Shown: positions 6,916 to 13,482, numbered from the stretch's first letter. The stretch is 16,257 nucleotides of DNA from CAYMDD01 sp964409675 (GCA_964409675.1 CAYPEF010000045.1:1-16257); one strand, 5' to 3'. Numbers and translations: made by a program. Notes: a model not told the origin generated them from the letters alone.

Positions 6916-7986
6916 CTATTGGCTTAGCAGGAAGTCGCTGAGCGCCTGCACATGCTCCACCGGCGTGTGCTGCAAAATGCCGTGCCCGAGGTTAAAGATA
7001 AAGGGCTTTCTTTCGGGAAGGTCAAATTCATCTTCCTGAGCCTGCCGGGGATCGAACCGGCGGCAGATGCGCGCGGCCTGCTCCAGCGCGGCTTCGATGT
7101 CGTTTTTGAGCAGGATCGGGTCGAGGTTGCCCTGCACTATTACTTCCGTTTGCAAGGCGCTGGCGGCGAAATCGAGTGGGCATCCCTCATCAAGGCTGAT
7201 CGCATCGACGCCGGTTTCAAACGCGTAATCCACCGCCATCAATCCGGCACGGCGCGGAAAGCCAATGATGGGGATATGCGGGTGCGACTGTTTCAGCCCC
7301 GCCACGATGCGCCGCGTCGGCTCGATCACGCAAGGGCCGAATTCCTGTTCTGAGAGAATCCCGGCCCAGGAATCGAACAGCTGCAGCGCTTCCGCCCCAG
7401 CCTCGATCTGCGCGCGCAAATAAACGAGCGTGGCTTCCACCAGCCGGTCCATCAGCAGGGCGAAGGCTTGCTTGTGGACGCAGGCGAATTCGCGGGCCTT
7501 CTGGAAATCGCGCGAGCCGCCGCCTTCAATCATGTAGCACGCCACCGTCCACGGGCTGCCGGCGAAGCCGATCAGCGCCACGTGGGGCGGCAGTTCCGCT
7601 TTCACCCGCCGCACCGTCTCCATTACCGGCGCGGTGCGTCCGGCTACGGCTTCCATCTCCAGCGCCTGAATATCGGCTGCCCGGGTGATGGGGTTCAGTT
7701 TTGGCCCCTCGCCTTGCACGAAGGTTACATCGCGGCCCAGCGCGTGCGGCACCACCAGAATATCGGAGAACAGGATCGCCGCATCCATGTTGAACCGCCG
7801 GATCGGCTGGAGGGTGACTTCAGCAGCCAGAGAAGGCGTATAGCATAATTCCAGGAAACCGGACACGCTGGAGCGTATCTCCCGGTATTCCGGCAGATAG
7901 CGCCCGGCCTGCCGCATGAACCAGAACGGAGCGCGAGCTTGGCTTACTCCCTTCAATGCATTCAGGAAGGGCTTGGACTCAGACAT
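6916..7986 (-). CDS. hemE: Uroporphyrinogen decarboxylase
   Basis: HemE removes four acetate carboxyl groups from uroporphyrinogen III to give coproporphyrinogen III in the cytoplasm. The 356-residue product has the N-terminal signature PFWFMRQAGRYLPEYR (20-35), the catalytic aspartate in LFSDILVVPHALG (D75), GFAGSPWTVACYMIEGGGS (140-158), and LGHGILQHTPVEHV near the C-terminus. Length matches the family. It is the first gene of the leftward hemE-hemH-hemJ run and directly borders the replication origin. The ATG at 7986 has no strong Shine-Dalgarno sequence, but the start fits homologues. A promoter must lie in the AT-rich stretch 7990-8030; I see no hexamer pair good enough to name. Confidence 0.98.
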   Translation of the reverse strand: MSESKPFLNALKGVSQARAPFWFMRQAGRYLPEYREIRSSVSGFLELCYTPSLAAEVTLQPIRRFNMDAAILFSDILVVPHALGRDVTFVQGEGPKLNPITRAADIQALEMEAVAGRTAPVMETVRRVKAELPPHVALIGFAGSPWTVACYMIEGGGSRDFQKAREFACVHKQAFALLMDRLVEATLVYLRAQIEAGAEALQLFDSWAGILSEQEFGPCVIEPTRRIVAGLKQSHPHIPIIGFPRRAGLMAVDYAFETGVDAISLDEGCPLDFAASALQTEVIVQGNLDPILLKNDIEAALEQAARICRRFDPRQAQEDEFDLPERKPFIFNLGHGILQHTPVEHVQALSDFLLSQ

Positions 7987-8080
7987 GAAGACATCACTTA
8001 ATAAAAAGATTATTTATAAAAAAGAGGTAGCGTAAGTAGTAGGGGGTGCGCAAGAGGTGCATAACATAGTAACCACATGG

Positions 8081-8089
8081 TTATCCACA
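8081..8089 (+). promoter_or_regulatory. DnaA box, perfect consensus
   Basis: The sequence is TTATCCACA, identical to the strong DnaA-binding consensus. It is the best box in the cluster and lies in the hemE-proximal third of the gap. Confidence 0.85.
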
Positions 8090-8139
8090 TTTGTGTAAGG
8101 CGTGGCAAGCCCAGTGGAGAAAATGGTGGATAACCGTGT

Positions 8140-8162
8140 TAGTGTTTTGATATAAAACACTA
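8140..8162. repeat. Palindrome inside oriC
   Basis: A perfect inverted repeat with 9-bp arms (TAGTGTTTT and AAAACACTA) separated by GATAT. It sits between DnaA boxes. It could be a binding site for a dimeric regulator, a promoter-proximal operator, or part of the strand-opening region. No known origin-binding motif is recognised. Confidence 0.6.
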
Positions 8163-8220
8163 TTTATTCTGGATGGATTGGGGTTAATAAACTCTTTATC
8201 CATTTGAATTACAAAAAACC

Positions 8221-8256
8221 ATACACAGGGTGAGAATTATTTATCCCCCTGTGTAT
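8221..8256. repeat. Inverted repeat overlapping a DnaA box in oriC
   Basis: Perfect 10-bp arms ATACACAGGG (8221-8230) and CCCTGTGTAT (8247-8256) surround a 16-nt spacer. The right arm overlaps the minus-strand DnaA box TTATACACA (8250-8258). The left arm carries the same ATACACA core facing the other way, so it may be a pair of opposed DnaA sites. Confidence 0.65.
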
Positions 8257-8258
8257 AA
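8250..8258 (-). promoter_or_regulatory. DnaA box (TTATACACA)
   Basis: TGTGTATAA on the plus strand reads TTATACACA on the minus strand, a full match to the relaxed TTATNCACA DnaA consensus. It lies in the right arm of the inverted repeat described at 8221-8256. Confidence 0.75.
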
Positions 8259-8363
8259 TCACCGCTGGAGCGTGAGCATAACCATGGATAAATACAGGGT
8301 GTTTATTATCCACTCGCCCATGCACACACTTCTTCGGCAGTTATTCAGAAAGTATCCACAGGC

Positions 8364-9188
8364 ATGAAACAGTTTCATCTCCATTTGGTCTCCGATTCCA
8401 CCGGCGAAACCGTCAGCAGCGTGGCGCGCGCCGCCATCGTGCAGTTCGAGGAGCTGGAGCCGGAGGAGCATGTATGGTCGCTGGTGCGCACGCGCACCCA
8501 GATGGAGCGGGTGGTGCAGGCCATCGACGAACGCCCCGGCGTGGTGATGTACACGCTGGTAGATAAGGAGCTGGTGGACATGCTGCGCCGCGTCTGCGCC
8601 CGCCATGCTCAACCCTGCATTCCGGTGATCGCCTCGGTGGTGGCAGAGCTTTCCTCTTATTTGGGAGAGGAGACGCACGCGCAGGTCGGGCGCAAGCAGG
8701 AGCTGAACGAGGATTATTTCGAGCGCGTGGAAGCCATCAACTATGCCCTCGCCCATGATGACGGGCAGGCGCACTGGGAGCTGGAAGAGGCGGAGATCGT
8801 GCTGGTCGGCCCGTCGCGCACCTCCAAGTCACCCACCTGCATCTATCTTGCCTATAAAGGCTACAAGGCGGCCAATATCCCCTTCGTCATGGATTGCCCG
8901 CTGCCGCCGATACTGGAGGATTTGAAAAAACCGCTGGTGGTCGGCCTGACTATCAGCGGCGACCGGCTGCAGCAGATTCGCCGCACCCGCCTGCAGGCCA
9001 TAGGGCAGGACGATGAAACCAATTATGTTGATAGTGAGCAGATACAAAAGGAGATTCTTGAATCGCGCAAACTGTTCAACCGCCACCGCTGGCCGGTGAT
9101 CGACGTGACGCGCCGCTCGGTGGAGGAAACGGCAGCCAATATCCTGCAGCATTACCAGAAGCATAAGGAAAAAGGAAACGTGGCATGA
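8364..9188 (+). CDS. ppsR: PEP synthase / PPDK regulatory protein (DUF299 kinase-pyrophosphorylase)
   Basis: Members of this family (PSRP/PDRP, DUF299) are bifunctional: they inactivate phosphoenolpyruvate synthase or pyruvate phosphate dikinase by ADP-dependent threonine phosphorylation and reactivate it by Pi-dependent dephosphorylation. The 274-residue product begins with the family start FHLHLVSDSTGETV (4-17) and has the P-loop-like motif VGPSRTSKSPTCIYLA (148-163). The C-terminal SRKLFNRHRWPVIDVTRRSVEE is also typical. Length is normal. The sequence does not tell which of the two target enzymes is used. The ATG at 8364 has no good Shine-Dalgarno; a DnaA-box-like sequence ends 3 nt upstream, where one would be expected. 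The stop overlaps the aroE start (ATGA), so the two are coupled. It is the gene bordering oriC in alphaproteobacteria. Confidence 0.95.
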   Translation: MKQFHLHLVSDSTGETVSSVARAAIVQFEELEPEEHVWSLVRTRTQMERVVQAIDERPGVVMYTLVDKELVDMLRRVCARHAQPCIPVIASVVAELSSYLGEETHAQVGRKQELNEDYFERVEAINYALAHDDGQAHWELEEAEIVLVGPSRTSKSPTCIYLAYKGYKAANIPFVMDCPLPPILEDLKKPLVVGLTISGDRLQQIRRTRLQAIGQDDETNYVDSEQIQKEILESRKLFNRHRWPVIDVTRRSVEETAANILQHYQKHKEKGNVA

Positions 9189-10027
9189 TCAGCGGCGCGG
9201 CGAAGCTTGCCGGAGTAATCGGCTGGCCGGTGGCGCATTCGCTGTCGCCCCGGCTGCATAATCACTGGCTTTCAGAATTGGGCATTGACGGAGCCTATGT
9301 GCCGCTCGCTGTCGCGCCGGAGGCACTGGGCGAGGCGGTGCGCGCACTGCCGAAACTACGCTTTCGCGGCTGCAACGTCACCATCCCGCACAAGGAGGCG
9401 GTGATGCAATATCTGGATGAGATCGACCCGGTGGCGCGCAGCATCGGGGCAGTGAATACGGTAATAGTGCGCGACGGCAAATTAGTGGGCACCAACACTG
9501 ATGCCTACGGTTTCATGGAAAACCTGCGCCACAGCGTTACCAACATCGCTCCCTATCTGGAGCGGGTAGTGATTTACGGCGCGGGCGGCGCGGCGCGGGC
9601 GGTGATTTACGGGCTGATCGAAGCGGGCGCGAAGCAGATGACGATCATCAACCGCAGCGCGGAGCGGGCCAGAGCGCTGGCGAAGCATTTAGCGCCGTTT
9701 CCTATCGCAATCCTTGCCGCTTCTGATGTTCACGGGATTGCCGCCGCCGAAGCACAGGCGACGCTGCTGGTCAACACCACCAGCCTCGGGCTGAAGGATA
9801 ATCAGGAATCCCCCAGCATGCTGGAGCATGTCGACCGGGGCGCGTTGGTGGTGGATATTATCTATACTCCCCTCCTCACCCCGTTCATTGCCCGCGCGCA
9901 GGCGCATGGCAATCGCACGGTGGATGGGCTTGGCATGCTCATCCATCAGGCGGTGCCAGGATTTGAGGCATGGTTCGGCGCTACGCCGGCGGTGACGCAA
10001 GCCGTCCGGGAGCTGCTGCTGGCATGA
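9185..10027 (+). CDS. aroE: Shikimate dehydrogenase (NADP)
   Basis: AroE reduces 3-dehydroshikimate to shikimate with NADPH, step four of the chorismate pathway. The 280-residue product has the substrate-binding HSLSPRLHN (18-26), the catalytic lysine in NVTIPHKEAV (K70), GAVNTV (88-93), the partner aspartate in GTNTDAYGF (D106), the Rossmann glycine loop GAGGAARAV (132-140), the nucleotide-contact segment INRS, NTTSLGL, and the C-terminal DGLGMLIHQAVPGFEAWFG. All expected catalytic residues are present. Both ends overlap neighbours by four bases (ATGA at 9185-9188 with ppsR and at 10024-10027 with coaE), which argues for one transcript and coupled translation. Confidence 0.98.
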   Translation: MISGAAKLAGVIGWPVAHSLSPRLHNHWLSELGIDGAYVPLAVAPEALGEAVRALPKLRFRGCNVTIPHKEAVMQYLDEIDPVARSIGAVNTVIVRDGKLVGTNTDAYGFMENLRHSVTNIAPYLERVVIYGAGGAARAVIYGLIEAGAKQMTIINRSAERARALAKHLAPFPIAILAASDVHGIAAAEAQATLLVNTTSLGLKDNQESPSMLEHVDRGALVVDIIYTPLLTPFIARAQAHGNRTVDGLGMLIHQAVPGFEAWFGATPAVTQAVRELLLA

Positions 10028-10554
10028 TCGTGATCGGCCTCACCGGCGGCATCGCCATGGGAAAATCGACGGTGGCGGCGCAGTTTGCTTCGCTCGGCGT
10101 GAAAACCTGCAGCGCCGATGCGATTGTACACACATTGCTGGGTCCAAACGGTGCGGGGGTGGAACTGGTGCGCGCCGCCTTTCCTTCGGCATGGAAGGAA
10201 GGGCGGATTGACCGCAAGCTGCTTGGCGCGCAGGTATTTGGCAATCAGGCGGCGCTGGAGCGGCTGGAAGCTATCCTGCATCCGCTGGTGGTGGCGGAGG
10301 AAAACCGCTTTGTCGAGCGCGAGCGGCGCAAAGGAGCGAAAGTCGCGCTGCTGGATATTCCCTTGCTATTTGAAACCAACGCGCATCACCGCTTCGATGT
10401 TACGGTGGCGGTAACTGCCCCGCGCTTTTTGCAGCATCTGCGTGTGATGAAACGCCCCGGTATGACGCGTGAGCGGCTGGATGCGATTCTTGCCCGCCAG
10501 CTGTCTGACGATATGCGCCGCCGGAGAGCGGATTTCGTCATTCACACCGGTTGA
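10024..10554 (+). CDS. coaE: Dephospho-CoA kinase, truncated at the C-terminus by an in-frame TGA
   Basis: CoaE phosphorylates dephospho-CoA, the final step of coenzyme A synthesis. The product has the Walker A motif GLTGGIAMGKST (5-16), SADAIVH with the conserved substrate-binding aspartate, the LLDIPLLFET segment, and the lid-like region ending ILARQLSDDMRRRRADFVIHTG. At 176 residues it is shorter than the usual ~195-205. It stops at TGA (10552-10554) right after ADFVIHTG, where homologues continue with a final helix. The same frame reads on for 19 codons (GKGYSFWQVHSVLHELIHA) to a TGA at 10612-10614 overlapping the dnaQ start. A nonsense mutation, a sequencing error or stop-codon readthrough are the options. 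The core kinase is complete, and as the gene is normally essential it probably still works. It starts within the aroE stop (ATGA). Confidence 0.93.
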   Translation: MIVIGLTGGIAMGKSTVAAQFASLGVKTCSADAIVHTLLGPNGAGVELVRAAFPSAWKEGRIDRKLLGAQVFGNQAALERLEAILHPLVVAEENRFVERERRKGAKVALLDIPLLFETNAHHRFDVTVAVTAPRFLQHLRVMKRPGMTRERLDAILARQLSDDMRRRRADFVIHTG

Positions 10555-10614
10555 GGGAAGGGCTATAGTTTCTGGCAGGTCCACTCCGTGCTGCACGAGC
10601 TTATCCATGCGTGA
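10555..10614 (+). pseudogene. Orphaned 3' coding tail of coaE
   Basis: These 19 sense codons plus TGA follow the coaE stop in the same frame. They read GKGYSFWQVHSVLHELIHA, which resembles the end of alphaproteobacterial CoaE proteins (a TG-x-G turn followed by a helix with QV and V/IL). The terminal TGA lies 3 nt inside the dnaQ ATG, giving an 8-nt overlap like the tight overlaps at the other junctions of this operon. That arrangement supports an ancestral coaE end at 10614. Confidence 0.65.
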
Positions 10615-11302
10615 AATCATCCTCGATACCGAAACCACCGGCCTCGATCCGTTTACCGGCCACCGCATTGTCGAAATCGGCGCGGTGGAGATGGTGAATA
10701 AGTCGCGCACCGGCAGGCATTTTCATGTCTATATTAATCCCGAGCGCGATATGCCGCCGGAAGCGGAGCGGGTGCACGGGCTTTCCTCGGCGTTTCTTTC
10801 GGATAAGCCAGTTTTCGCCGCGGTAGCGCAGCAGTTCGTGGATTTTATCGCCGATTCAAAGCTGGTAATTCATAACGCCGGCTTCGACATGAAATTCATT
10901 AATTACGAGCTGGAGAAGCATCGCTACGCGCCGGTGGAGATGAGCCGCGCCATTGATACGGTAATAATCGCGCGCAAGAAATTCCCTGGCTCTCCGGCAA
11001 GCCTGGATGCGCTCTGCCGCCGGTTTGATATCGACCTGTCCGCGCGTACCCATCACGGCGCGCTGCTGGATGCGGAGTTATTGGCGGAAGTTTATATTGA
11101 GCTGTGCGGCGGCCGACAGGTGACGATCAGTTTTGATGGCGGGAAAAAGCAGGCTTCCTCCAGCGAAGATGCGCCGCTTGCGCGCGCGGCAGTTATAATC
11201 GCCAAACGGGAATTCCCACTCTCAGAGGAAGAAAAAGCATTGCATGCCGCAATGGTAGCTAAGCTGAAAAATGCCGTTTGGAATGAATTCGACGTCGTGT
11301 AG
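10607..11302 (+). CDS. dnaQ: DNA polymerase III epsilon subunit (3'-5' proofreading exonuclease)
   Basis: Epsilon proofreads for the replicative polymerase. The 231-residue product has Exo I with ILDTETTGLDP (D7, E9), Exo II with HNAGFDMKFINYEL (D94), and the Exo III-epsilon motif HHGALLDAELLAEVYIEL (H150, D155), so the DEDDh active site is complete. QVTISF at 171-176 aligns in position with the clamp-binding hexapeptide of E. coli epsilon (QTSMAF). The C-terminal part after it is the usual alpha-binding tail. An open frame extends upstream to 10469, but it lies inside coaE and the MREIILDTET methionine at 10607 is the family start. The ribosome binding site is weak, as expected if translation is coupled to coaE. 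It converges on secB. Confidence 0.97.
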   Translation: MREIILDTETTGLDPFTGHRIVEIGAVEMVNKSRTGRHFHVYINPERDMPPEAERVHGLSSAFLSDKPVFAAVAQQFVDFIADSKLVIHNAGFDMKFINYELEKHRYAPVEMSRAIDTVIIARKKFPGSPASLDALCRRFDIDLSARTHHGALLDAELLAEVYIELCGGRQVTISFDGGKKQASSSEDAPLARAAVIIAKREFPLSEEEKALHAAMVAKLKNAVWNEFDVV

Positions 11303-11320
11303 TTATTAAATACTACAGTC

Positions 11321-11432
11321 GTCATCCCTGCCCTGTGCGGGAATCTTTGGCAAAGACTCAGTAAAATGAGTATACCTATATTCCAAGCTTTTCTAGCGGA
11401 TGCCCGAGATCCCCGCGCAGGGCGGGTATGAC
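11321..11432. repeat. Long imperfect inverted repeat between dnaQ and secB
   Basis: The arms 11321-11346 (beginning GTCATCCCTGCCCTG) and 11407-11432 (ending CAGGGCGGGTATGAC) match in 22 of 26 positions as reverse complements, around a 60-nt centre. A smaller hairpin (ACTCA, GTAAAA, TGAGT) lies inside. It fills almost the whole 135-bp convergent gap. GTCAT-CCCGC-type palindromes dispersed in intergenic regions are common in several alphaproteobacteria, so a dispersed palindromic element or small MITE is likely. It may also serve as a two-way terminator, though there is no T tract. No second copy was seen in the window. Confidence 0.8.
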
Positions 11433-11437
11433 AGGAT

Positions 11438-11908
11438 TTAGGCGTTCGCCGTGGCGGGATTGCTCTGTGCGGCGCGTTCGCGGTTTTGCAAATAGAGCTG
11501 GTGGAAATCGATCGGCTCCAGCATCAGCGGCGGGAAACCGCCGTCGCGCGTGACATCGGCGATGACGCGGCGGGCGAACGGGAACAGCACGAACGGGCTA
11601 TCGACGAAAATTAGCCGCTCCACCTGGTCTTCCGGGATATTGTTCAGCTCAAAAATACCGCCGTATGCGAGATCCACTAAAAACAGCGTACCGTTATCTA
11701 CCGTGGCGCGGGCGGAGACGTGGATGGTGACTTCGTAAAACGCATCCTGCAGGCGCTGCGCTTTCAGATCCACACTCACATCAATGGAAGGCTGCTGCGT
11801 GGGCACGGTGAGGCTTTGCGGCGCATGCGGGTTTTCAAAGGAAAGGTCCTTGATATACTGGCCGCGCACGGCGAAGCTGGGGTTGGCGTTGGAGGTATTC
11901 TCGCTCAT
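11438..11908 (-). CDS. secB: Protein-export chaperone SecB
   Basis: SecB is a tetrameric cytoplasmic chaperone that keeps preproteins unfolded and hands them to SecA. The 156-residue product contains the family segments YIKDLSFENPHAP (18-30), VSVDLKAQRL, FYEVTIHVSA, the LVDLAYGGIFEL strand, and the strongly conserved PFARRVIADVTRDGGFPPLML (109-129) with DFHQLY. Its length is the same as the E. coli protein within one residue. AGGA lies 6 nt before the ATG at 11908. It sits 15 nt downstream of the ABC permease and may share its transcript. A dnaQ-secB convergent pair near oriC is common in alphaproteobacteria. Confidence 0.97.
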   Translation of the reverse strand: MSENTSNANPSFAVRGQYIKDLSFENPHAPQSLTVPTQQPSIDVSVDLKAQRLQDAFYEVTIHVSARATVDNGTLFLVDLAYGGIFELNNIPEDQVERLIFVDSPFVLFPFARRVIADVTRDGGFPPLMLEPIDFHQLYLQNRERAAQSNPATANA

Positions 11909-11923
11909 ATAAGTCCTGATTTT

Positions 11924-12694
11924 TTACGATTTTAAACGGTAGCCGCGGGTGATGATGTACTGGATTACCGCCCAGAGCGCAATATTGGTTCCCATCATCA
12001 CCACCAGCCCCAGTTGGGGGGAGCTGTCGGAATAGCCGATCATGGCATAGCGGAAGCCATCGATCATGTAGAATAACGGGTTGAAATGGCTAATATTATA
12101 CCAGAATTCCGGCAGGGATTTGATCGGGTAGAAGGTGCCTGAGAGGAAGGCAAGCGGGGTGATGATATAGTTTGTAATCGCCGCCAGTTGGTCGAACGAC
12201 TGCGACCAAACGCCTGTCAGTATACCAAACAGCGCCAGCATCACGCTTGCCGCCAGCACGTGGAATACCGCCATCCACGGATGCGCCGGGGCAAAGGGAA
12301 TCAGCACATACACCGCCGCCGACACCGCAACTCCGACCAACGCGCCGCGCACCACGCCGCCGATTACCAGGCTCAACGTGATTTCCGCGCCGGTCAGCGG
12401 CGGCATGAGGATATCGATAATCACACCCTGGATTTTCGCCAGCATCAGCGAGGAGGAGGTATTGGCGAAGGCGTTCTGCACAATCGCCATCATGATCAGT
12501 CCGGGGGCGATGAACTGGTTGTAGGAAATCCCGTCGATCTCGCGCGCATGCCCGCCGAGCGCCAGCGTCATGATGGCGAGGAACAATAGCGTGGTAACCA
12601 CCGGAGCCACCAGCGTCTGGTTCCACACTTTCATAAAGCGCCAGATTTCCCGCTTGCTGAGCGTGAGCGTGCCGATGAGATTGAAATGCTGCAT
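11924..12694 (-). CDS. ABC-2 type transporter permease (YadH-like)
   Basis: This is an integral membrane subunit of an ABC exporter with about six membrane helices in 256 residues. The C-terminal stretch with LAFLSGTFYPIKSLPEFW then FNPLFYMIDGFRYAMIG, and the internal FIAPGLIMMAIVQNAFANTS, are typical of the ABC-2 permease family that includes E. coli YadH. The substrate is unknown; family members export polysaccharides, lipids or drugs. No ATP-binding subunit is encoded in the window, so its partner is elsewhere. The frame extends upstream to a TTG at 12730, but the ATG at 12694 (MQHFNLIGTLTL) has an AAGGG 9 nt upstream and gives the usual family length. It lies between bcsS and secB, all on the minus strand. 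Confidence 0.92.
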   Translation of the reverse strand: MQHFNLIGTLTLSKREIWRFMKVWNQTLVAPVVTTLLFLAIMTLALGGHAREIDGISYNQFIAPGLIMMAIVQNAFANTSSSLMLAKIQGVIIDILMPPLTGAEITLSLVIGGVVRGALVGVAVSAAVYVLIPFAPAHPWMAVFHVLAASVMLALFGILTGVWSQSFDQLAAITNYIITPLAFLSGTFYPIKSLPEFWYNISHFNPLFYMIDGFRYAMIGYSDSSPQLGLVVMMGTNIALWAVIQYIITRGYRLKS

Positions 12695-12742
12695 GGATTC
12701 ACCCTTATCCCGCAAATACGGCGTGAGCAAGCAAGGATTTAT

Positions 12743-12773
12743 AATTCCCTCCCCCCTCTAGGGAGAGGTAATT
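12743..12773. repeat. Short palindromic sequence after bcsS
   Basis: The 77-nt gap between bcsS and the permease contains CCTCT-AGGG-AGAGG (12755-12768) within a C/G-rich run flanked by AATT on both sides. It lies directly after the bcsS stop codon. It could form a weak hairpin but has no T tract, so termination is doubtful. Confidence 0.35.
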
Positions 12774-13482
12774 AGAATTTTACCCCGAGTTCCAGACCGC
12801 CATACGGCGAGGCGGAGAAATTTTCGGCTTTGCGCACGCCGGCTTTCACGCCGAGCGAGGCTCTGGAGTTTACTTCAATGCCCGTAACGGCAGCGCCGAG
12901 TTGCCAGGCGCGGTAGTCGTCGTCGCCCTGCAAGCCGGCTTCGGGGCCGACGAAGATACTGCCGCTAACACGCTCCAAGAGGCGGGCGCGCGTCCAGTAG
13001 GCGTTGTTGCCGAAGGCGGCGTAGGAGCCGGTGAGGTTGGTTTTGACATTCTGCGTCACGTTGCGCTCCACTTCCGCCTGCAGGTTCAGCGTATAATTGC
13101 TGCCGCGCGCGTCGCTGGTGCGGTCGTCGGGGGAGAGGTGGGTGTAGCGGTAGCCGGGGCCGGCATAGATGCCCCACCAGCCGCCTGCGTCGCTGCCCTG
13201 GTAGCCGATGGATGCTTCACCGCCGAAGGCGGTGCCGTCCACGTCGCCGGGGGCGCCTTCATACTGGTAGGTCAGCCCGCTGGCGATCAGGCGGGCGACG
13301 AAGCCGTTGCCGAGCGTGCTGCCGGGCAGCGGGGTAATCGCGCCCAGCAATCCGTATGCGCTGTGGTGGCCGCTGACTTCTGCCCCGGCGATAGCGAGGT
13401 TTTGATCGCCGAAGGCGTCTTCAGAAGCGAGCGACGGGCTCGCTGCCAGCAGCCCCAGGGAGATGATGAATAATTGCCTCAT
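12772..13482 (-). CDS. bcsS: BcsS-like cellulose biosynthesis protein, predicted outer-membrane beta-barrel
   Basis: The 236-residue product has a clear signal peptide (MRQLFIISLGLLAASPSLA, probable cleavage before SEDAF). The rest is a series of amphipathic, glycine- and tyrosine-rich strands: FGGEASIGYQGSDAGGWWG, IYAGPGYRYTHLSP, YRAWQLGAAVTGIE, ASLGVKAGVRKA. It ends in a phenylalanine (GLELGVKF), as outer-membrane barrels do. The layout resembles the BcsS family (CBP_BcsS) found beside alphaproteobacterial cellulose synthases. I rely on general pattern and neighbourhood, so a generic barrel protein remains possible. The frame extends upstream to 13524, but the ATG at 13482 starts the signal peptide and has AGGGCAGG before it. 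It overlaps the end of the upstream synthase gene by 62 nt in another frame. Confidence 0.72.
   Translation of the reverse strand: MRQLFIISLGLLAASPSLASEDAFGDQNLAIAGAEVSGHHSAYGLLGAITPLPGSTLGNGFVARLIASGLTYQYEGAPGDVDGTAFGGEASIGYQGSDAGGWWGIYAGPGYRYTHLSPDDRTSDARGSNYTLNLQAEVERNVTQNVKTNLTGSYAAFGNNAYWTRARLLERVSGSIFVGPEAGLQGDDDYRAWQLGAAVTGIEVNSRASLGVKAGVRKAENFSASPYGGLELGVKF

Larger units (their letters stand above)
7987..8363. other. Putative chromosomal replication origin (oriC)
   Basis: This 377-bp non-coding gap between divergent hemE and ppsR is the location of oriC in Caulobacter. It contains one perfect DnaA box TTATCCACA (8081-8089, plus strand), one TTATACACA (8250-8258, minus strand) that fits the relaxed TTATNCACA consensus, and four with one mismatch: TTATCCACC (8125-8133, minus), TTATCCACT (8306-8314, plus), TTATTCAGA (8341-8349, plus) and GTATCCACA (8352-8360, plus). 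Further two-mismatch sites occur near 8196, 8241 and 8283. AT-rich stretches at about 7996-8031 and 8150-8220 could be unwinding elements. Genes on both sides are transcribed away from the gap. I found no perfect TTAA-N7-TTAA CtrA site; the nearest is TTAA-N7-TTTA at 8184-8198. No GANTC methylation site was seen in the gap. Confidence 0.85.

Noticed and set aside
6088..6927. Long plus-strand open frame antisense to hemH
   Set aside because: Shadow of the hemH reading frame with no recognisable motif; hemH has all catalytic residues.
8184..8198. CtrA binding site in oriC
   Set aside because: TTAA-N7-TTTA deviates from TTAA-N7-TTAA in the second half and occurs once in an AT-rich region, so it may be chance.
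8259..8774. 171-codon minus-strand frame covering the right side of oriC and the start of ppsR
   Set aside because: It is antisense to the conserved ppsR N-terminus and crosses the DnaA-box region; no family resemblance.
10552..10554. UGA recoded as tryptophan to explain the coaE internal TGA
   Set aside because: TGA is the natural stop of hemH, ppsR, aroE, bcsA and the PAP2 gene here, several in tight overlaps with the next start, so general recoding does not fit.
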